Positions 58,501-64,000 of a stretch of DNA of 64,000 nucleotides are shown here, in pieces (position 1 is the first letter of the stretch; each line of letters begins with the position of its first letter). The stretch lies in the NCBI GenBank assembly GCA_018894105.1, contig CM032133.1, forward strand, positions 18,738,501 through 18,802,500, written 5' to 3'. The DNA is from Jacaranda mimosifolia (lineage: Eukaryota > Streptophyta > Magnoliopsida > Lamiales > Bignoniaceae). Below the pieces are notes generated by a model. That model saw nothing but the letters and a program-made list of their open reading frames with translations. It was not told the DNA's origin and made no database searches. Both the position numbers and the translations under genes were made by a program.

Positions 58501-58606
58501 AAAGATAAAGAGGCGAAAATGTTATGAATGTGGGGAACGCGGTCATCTTTCATCATCTTGCCCGAAGAATCAAGCTGCTGATTCGACAAATCCAGGTACG
58601 ACATAA
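55558..58606 (+). CDS. PHIP1: PHIP1-like protein: two RRMs and two CCHC zinc knuckles
   Basis: Four exons join in frame: 55558-56084, 56670-56838, 57720-57766 and 57844-58606, giving 501 residues. Every junction has GT and AG, and the codon phases agree (2, 0, 2). The N-terminus MVLSNKKLKQKL and the lysine-rich region (residues 60-170) match Arabidopsis PHRAGMOPLASTIN INTERACTING PROTEIN 1. RRM1 (about 180-250) starts KIYVGGIPYYSTEDDI; RRM2 (about 280-352) has IYVGNL and KGYAHVDF. Two CYECGERGHLSSSC knuckles lie at 394-407 and 474-487. In Arabidopsis the protein binds phragmoplastin and Ran2 mRNA and is linked to cell-plate formation; that role is transferred by similarity. The knuckle segment is duplicated with an 80-residue period. 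An alternative last exon is possible because the end of exon 4 contains CCAG/GTACGA. Confidence 0.9.
58246..58580 (+). repeat. In-frame 240-bp duplication inside the last PHIP1-like exon
   Basis: The segment coding for NAVDSKIRRRTCYECGERG (from 58246) recurs 240 bp later as NAVSSKIKRRKCYECGERG (from 58486). The first 95 bases are nearly identical. Between them a shorter repeat of 20 residues is visible (KLESMSKDEQVE and KLESVGKDNQVD). All repeat lengths are multiples of three, so the frame is kept. Confidence 0.85.
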
Positions 58607-58913
58607 TTTATAGGGGATTTATTGATCATATGATGTGTTAAATTTAAAGGCGATACCAAAGTATTGCTTCTACATGAGAAACTTGTTAATTTATGCACTT
58701 ACTATTTGAAATGAAATTGATACTGGAGTTAACTAAGTCCCTTTTTTTCCTTGCTCGCCCTTAGCAGCAGAAAGGAGTGCTTCTATCTGTATAGTTTTGT
58801 TAGATTTCAATGAAGTAGATGCAATCCATTAAAATTTGATGAATCCGTGCGTTATTTATCTTGCCAACAAATTGCGTGCGTAAATCATTGGGTCTTAATT
58901 GTAGAATAATAAA
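58607..58913 (+). other. 3' flank of the PHIP1-like gene with AATAAA signal
   Basis: A canonical AATAAA at 58908-58913 lies about 300 bp after the stop. A strong pyrimidine tract followed by CCTTAG (about 58740-58766) could be an acceptor for an alternative last exon. The MITE at 58914 begins exactly after the AATAAA. Confidence 0.5.
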
Positions 58914-59355
58914 GGGTGTGTTTGGTTATGTTTTGGCGAAACGAAATTGTTTTGTTAAAACATAACCAAACATACATTTATTTTTCCTCCAAAACATTTA
59001 AATGGATTTTCCAAAAATATCCCCTCCTATCTTTTATTATCCTCAAAATTTCTCCATTTTCTAATATATATATATATTTATTATTCTTACAATAAAAAAA
59101 TTTCTCAATTCCATTTTTAATTTCAAAACCCTAACAAAAAAATATTGGTTTGATCGCTACAGTAAAAAATATCTCCGTTGAAACATAAACAAACGTAGTA
59201 ATACTTTTCAAAACAAATTTCTAACTATATCGCAAAATACAAACAAATATATACCATATTTCTCAACACTATTTTCATATTTTTCAATCATACTCTCAAA
59301 GTTCATTCTTTTAAAACACATAATACAAAATATTATCAAACATTACCAAAATAAA
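58914..59355. mobile_element. MITE-like element of the ATGTTTGGTTATG family, inverted copy
   Basis: The left end GGGTGTGTTTGGTTATGTTT forms a palindrome with AAAACATAACCAAAC at 58959-58973. The block ACAAAAAAATATTGGTTTG and GCTACAGTAAAAAATAT is the reverse complement of the interior of the element at 29196-29541. The right end (CAAACATTACC near 59338-59348) is decayed. It has no coding capacity. Confidence 0.65.
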
Positions 59356-59806
59356 TCAAGACCGATCATTTTGATTTTTCAAAATGAAAATTTAAAAGAT
59401 ATATTTGTCCGTCTTCGTCTTTAACACTTTTTTGAAAGTTATAGTGATAAATCACCAATTGTAGGGCCTCCTCATCGGTTGATTGTGATTCTATGTTAGG
59501 TGGGAGATTTATCACTATCTTTTTACTTTCTTTTGGTGCTGACTCTACTTTTCTTCTTCAATATATATGTGACCTTTTTTGTCTGTATGAATATAATAAT
59601 TGAACTTAAAAGAGTTTCATGATTGCATCTTTTTTATTGATTTTCTTGGACATGCATACATCGAGAGCGCATGCTGGGTTTTTTTCACCATTTCATTTAT
59701 ATTTTCAACTCTATAGACACAACAGAATTTGGAAGGAGTACCGACTTGCATGCTAATTTTATCTGATTTTGTTGGTTTAATTTACTTAAAATAATTTGTT
59801 ATTTAA
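59356..59806. other. Region without a recognised gene
   Basis: AT-rich intergenic DNA; no coding motif or clear element ends were seen. Confidence 0.5.
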
Positions 59807-60467
59807 AGGGTGTTTGGGTTAATATATAAGTTTCTTAAAAATATTTTATAAAATGTTCCAGAATTATTAGATATTATAAAATATTTGGCTAAAATTTTAA
59901 GACATTGGCCTATAAATTCCTAAAATAAAGTATTAAAATCTTATGTATATACATATATATATATATATTTAAATGCAAGGAGTTTCTAACTTAACGGGTG
60001 TTTGAGTAAAGCTTGTTTAAAACATTTTATAAGATGTAATATAAGTTCCTTGTGGATTTATAAAGTAAGATGTAATATAAGATCTAGATGTTTTTTTAAA
60101 AATAATCTCTTGATGAGTTTGGATAAAAATGATTTTTGTGACTTATAAGATGTTAGTAATAGTAAATTTTTAATTAAAATAATTAAAATTATAGAAATTT
60201 GTTAATATATTAAAAACAAGTAAAAACTTCTTACTTTTTTAGAGGGGCTCGAACAACTTATTTTTGATCTTTTTCTTCATTGCATCATAATTCAATCAAA
60301 AAATTTCGAGTTACTTAAATTAAATTGGAATAGTTCTCTGTATTGGTGTACTACTATATTAAGATGAAATGGAATAGGGTTTAAATATTTCTTGTGGATT
60401 TCTATCATAAAGGAACCATTGGAATAGAAGGCACATAATTTGTTTTTCTTTTAGACACTATACAATT

Positions 60468-60504
<37 letters not shown>

Positions 60505-60722
60505 AATCATTTCTCCATGAGAGGGAATGAGAAGAATTATAGAATGGATTGCTTGCTATCTTAAATTGAATAAATAAAAACTATATATTTTTGGAGTTTA
60601 TAATTTTTTTTTCTAAAAATTTTATTAAATACTTTGTTAACATAATAACATCTCATAAGCTAATAAATAGTTAACAATCAAGTGTTTTAAGAAGCTTATG
60701 AACTCATTCAAATTCCCTCTAA
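59807..60722. mobile_element. Decayed Tourist-like MITEs, probably two nested copies, with a TG microsatellite
   Basis: AGGGTGTTTGGGTTAATATA (59807) and ACGGGTGTTTGAGTAAAGCT (59995) are two left ends of the family. Bodies with ACATTTTATAAGATG motifs follow, and a right end ATTCAAATTCCCTCTAA lies at 60707-60722. A (TG)n microsatellite (60472-60503) sits within. The exact nesting cannot be resolved by eye. Confidence 0.6.
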
Positions 60723-62809
60723 TTTATGAAATCCTGAACAAGTATCTGCCTACCAAATACAAGGGATATAAACGATTGCAAAGCGTTTTAAAAATTGGGA
60801 ATAAGTCAATGCTAGTTTTTGTTAGTTTTGCTTGTCTTTAACTTGTCTATGATCAATCTTTAACGCGCAATTATGCTTAGATTGATAAAGAATGAAAAAG
60901 AAAGCTCTGATGCGATGTTTATAGTTGGCAAGTGGAAATAATTGAAGGTTGAACAAGACTTTTGGTTGGCAAGTAGTGTAAATAATAAATAAAAGGTTGA
61001 AGAAGAAGACTTTATAAGTGTGTAACAAATTAAAATTTTGATTCTTATTTAAATAGCAAAACTTGTGAGAATGTAAAACCTTCAACTTGTAATTGCAATG
61101 TCCGTATCTTACTTGCCAATAGTATGAAGCAACATCTGGTTTTCTTTTTGGCAAAGCTCCTATTTCAATTTCTTGAATGGTGGTACGTAGTACATGTGGG
61201 TTAAGTTATTAAAGGACTAAAAAAATCCTTAGAAACATAAAAAAAATATCAAATACTTTTTAAGAATATTAAAAATTATCAAGTTAGGATATAGATTGTA
61301 TTAGGGTGCCTCAACAAATAATTATAAATGCTCTCTCATCGGTCATAAATGTCCAAACTGAGAGACAAAAGATCCGATTTAAGAGCAATTTAAAAGAGGA
61401 ATTTCAAGTTACCTTCCTACCTAATTACTACTTATCTACTGCAGTACGTACCCATCTGCCTAACAACATTATTTCCCTATCTCTATAATTACCTCATTTT
61501 CATTCTCATCAGCGACGCGATCTTCACTTGAATAACTAGTTGATCTCTCAGGTCGAACCATTCCCACCACTGCTGAAAAATTTATCGACCAGCGGACTTC
61601 GGAATATATTAAAAACTTGTGACCTGATTCAGATGGCTGGTAGACAATTAATGAAGCATAATTTACTTATGGGTCAATTGAAGATGGCTTACAAGGTGGA
61701 GTCATACTAATAATTGTTACACATTTTGATGAGATAAAGGTGCTCTTATCGTGTTCACTTGATCAGGGCCGAATAAATGCTGTCGGCTTAACGTGTGCCT
61801 AACAATTAAGCCCGGTGGAAAATGACCTAAGTTTGAAAAAAAAAAAAAAAAATGAAATTGAGTTTGGATTACCCAGAATGCCCTGGCCAACATTATAGAG
61901 AGATGTAAAGTGTATTGGATTTGGCAGTGAATGCCAAACAATAAATGGAATGCCGGGTTCGTGGTTGTACTTGTGCATGCATTGTTTGACGGATGCACTT
62001 TGTGATTTTATTCTATTCGATACTATTGCTATTATTCAGGAAATGCACTCATCATGTCATGTATATATCAAATGTAACAAGCTCACGTGTGATATCATTT
62101 TCCTGCACCAAAAAATTGATATATATATATATATATATATTTATATTGCTGTATTAAAAACATCTATTTAATTTCCTTTTATGAGAACTTGGGCTAGACT
62201 ATCTTTTGTCATGAAAGCAACCAGATGTTGGACAAACAAGCCTTGGGAGCATTTTCCACATTTGATATGATTTTTATATTCTTCTTAGCCAACGAATCAG
62301 ATCGATTTTAACTAACTTTGAGGTCAACGACAGTATATAGAGATAATCATCACTTAACAACAGCAAGACGATCATCCAAGCTTCTGTGATTCAACAAGTG
62401 AAGTAATTCGAGCATAGGTCGAAGCCGTTGTGGATCCTTCATGTACTGGATAGATAAATGATTTTCATCCTCAAAAATGGAAAAACTAAATATTTTATCC
62501 AAAATTCAACTTTCTCTCATAAAAGCATTAATGAAAAATTCTAAAGTATTACAGCAATCAAATTATATTAATTTACATCTTCCAATCTTATATAAATATA
62601 TATTTCAATTATCATATCATATAAAAATAACATATAATAATATAAAAACTTAATTTGCCACCACTAATTAAACAAAAAATCGGAAGATGTGTAGAATAAA
62701 ATTTATCTTTCTCTTAAAACGAAATCAAACATAACTACATTCTTAACATTCTTTGATCATTCTTTCGCAATATATAAAATATTTCAAAATAAAATCAAAT
62801 ATTTACCAT
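60723..62809. other. Region without a recognised gene
   Basis: AT-rich intergenic DNA, with a poly-A run at 61837-61852 and a TA microsatellite at 62119-62141. Open frames such as 60822-61154 (minus) show no recognisable domain. Confidence 0.5.
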
Positions 62810-64000
62810 TGGTAGATTGGGGGCTCGTGTGGTGCTTATGAAACTTGCCTTCAAGTGGGCTTCTGAGTGAAGGTGTCAATTGAGATGTTATAACAACGCC
62901 ATGCCTCCTTGCTGTTGCAGACTAGTTCACCTATCCCAGTCGAGGTCGAGACACTCATATATTAAGTTGAGACAACTACCTTGAAGCCATTCAAAGCTAG
63001 CCTTCTAATTATAGCATTGTAAGCAAATGACGCATTGATGACCAAATAACTTATCATCAAAGTTCGCATCCTTGATGTAGTGCCTAATAAGGTTGAGAGC
63101 TGAACTAAACCTATGGGATGATTTTTGTCCCCAACCCTACCAATGGAGTATGTACAGGCTCAAACTTGAGCTTTCCCATGTCCATTTCTTGAAGCGTAAT
63201 GATGTTTGTAGAGTTGCCATTGCCTATGAGAATTTTTTTGACCTCGAAGTTTGTGATTTTAATGTGACTATTAAGGGGCAGTCCAGTCGAGATTCTGAAG
63301 CTCGATCCCCAAGGTGAGCTAGATCTAAATCCAAAAAGAATATAGCATTGGTGTTGGTGGAAAGTTGCATAATGAATTTCTTCTCAAACACCGATTTTTA
63401 CACATTGAGCTAGCGCTGGAACTATTTTTAGTTAGATTTGGAATCTTCACTTGAAGGTCCTCCTGCTATGGTGTTGATTATCCCTTCAGGGGGACAATTG
63501 GCATCAACTATACGTTTGAATTTTTCCTCTCGCAGAACTTTAGTTTTTCCTTGGGAAGTCTGGTCGTTGTGTTTCTATGACTGCTTGTTTTTATGCTCAA
63601 TGAACTTTTTTAGAGAATCCTGTTGTATGAGATGCTCGATCTCATTATGAAGTTGAAAACAATCTTCCATGGCATGCCCTTTTTGCTTATAAAATAGTTA
63701 GAATTTGTTTGACATCTTCGTGCCTAGGTACTCGGGAAACTTTCTGGGGTTTTTTTTTAGTATGCCATCATGCAGGATGCCTATCAGACCTTCTTTCCTT
63801 ATGGCATTCAAAGGGGTATAATGGTGAAACCTTCAGATCAGCAACTGATATCTATCTTTCTTAGATTGATTATCTTAATCCTTTCCTTTTGCTTTCTTGT
63901 GTTGACCTGGCGCCTCATACTTCATTTTTTTTCATCTCATCTTAGGTCATGTATCGATCGATCAAGTTGAGTAGTTTTTCCAATGTGCATGGTTATTCTT
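62810..64000 (-). pseudogene. Ty3/gypsy Tat-type gag-protease pseudogene, continues past the window
   Basis: The minus strand shows, in order, HYTPLNAIRKEGLI (about 63790-63830), the gag zinc-finger remnant KGHAMEDCFQLHNEIEHLI (about 63630-63690, first Cys lost), PEGIINTIAGGPSSE (63444-63495), the aspartic protease site region KKILIGNGNST (about 63200-63235), then NAIIRRLALNGFKVVVST (62964-63020) and WRCYNISI (62875-62900). These are hallmarks of plant Tat/Ogre-like gypsy elements. The protease Asp is changed (GNGNS where relatives have DNGSS). Stops and shifts are frequent, so it is dead. No reverse transcriptase follows in the window, so the element appears truncated near 62.8 kb; the gag start lies beyond 64000. 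Confidence 0.82.

Noticed and set aside
60822..61154. Minus-strand open frame of 110 codons
   Set aside because: The composition follows the local AT richness (Phe, Lys, Asn, Leu), with no domain and no conserved motif seen.

Overview
This is a stretch of plant nuclear DNA, almost certainly from a eudicot. It is very AT-rich, carries plant-type Ty1/copia LTR retrotransposons primed by initiator tRNA-Met, and is dense in MITE-like DNA elements. It has only two convincing host genes: an intronless OVATE family protein gene (27762-28838, +) and a multi-exon PHIP1-like RNA-binding protein gene (55558-58606, +). I cannot name the species. No prokaryotic feature, CRISPR array, rRNA gene or convincing tRNA gene was seen.

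Layout. 1-16.4 kb is a nest of transposable elements. A degraded CACTA (En/Spm) transposase pseudogene lies at 0.8-1.9 kb. A Ty1/copia element with a perfect 5-bp target-site duplication (Copia-1, 2088-8273, +) follows; the last part of its 5' LTR is present three times as 403-bp units. Next is a Tourist-like MITE split by a foldback element with a GC-rich core (10026-11126). Two related 1-kb TIR elements and a CACTA terminus complete the nest, and an inverted 318-bp repeat pair sits at its edges. 16.4-20.5 kb holds a cluster of Tourist-like MITEs and a small CACTA-like element. Copia-3 (20495-25704, -) belongs to the same clade as Copia-1. The OVATE gene follows, with a small Helitron ending about 120 bp upstream of its TATA box.

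28.8-46.5 kb has no intact host gene. It contains several MITE-type elements, an element-like block with a GC-rich core, Copia-2 (32857-37422, +), a PIF/Harbinger-like element (38916-40464), a SINE-like repeat, and a hAT-type element nested in another MITE (44380-45198). A second copia lineage occupies 46532-51436 (Copia-4, -), followed by a truncated third lineage with an LTR and gag only (52649-53690, +). The PHIP1-like gene follows a GA microsatellite. The last 6 kb holds more MITEs and, at the right edge, the gag-protease part of a decayed Ty3/gypsy Tat-type element (62.8-64.0 kb, -).

How it fits together. All coding retrotransposons are broken by stops, frameshifts or deletions, so none is autonomous now. 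The host genes are unrelated in function: a growth-regulating transcriptional repressor and a cell-plate-associated RNA-binding protein. I found no previously undescribed multi-gene system. The most unusual structures are the 403-bp LTR triplication, the 87-bp GC-rich repeat inside the foldback element, the Helitron next to the OVATE promoter, and the in-frame duplication of the zinc-knuckle unit in the PHIP1-like gene.
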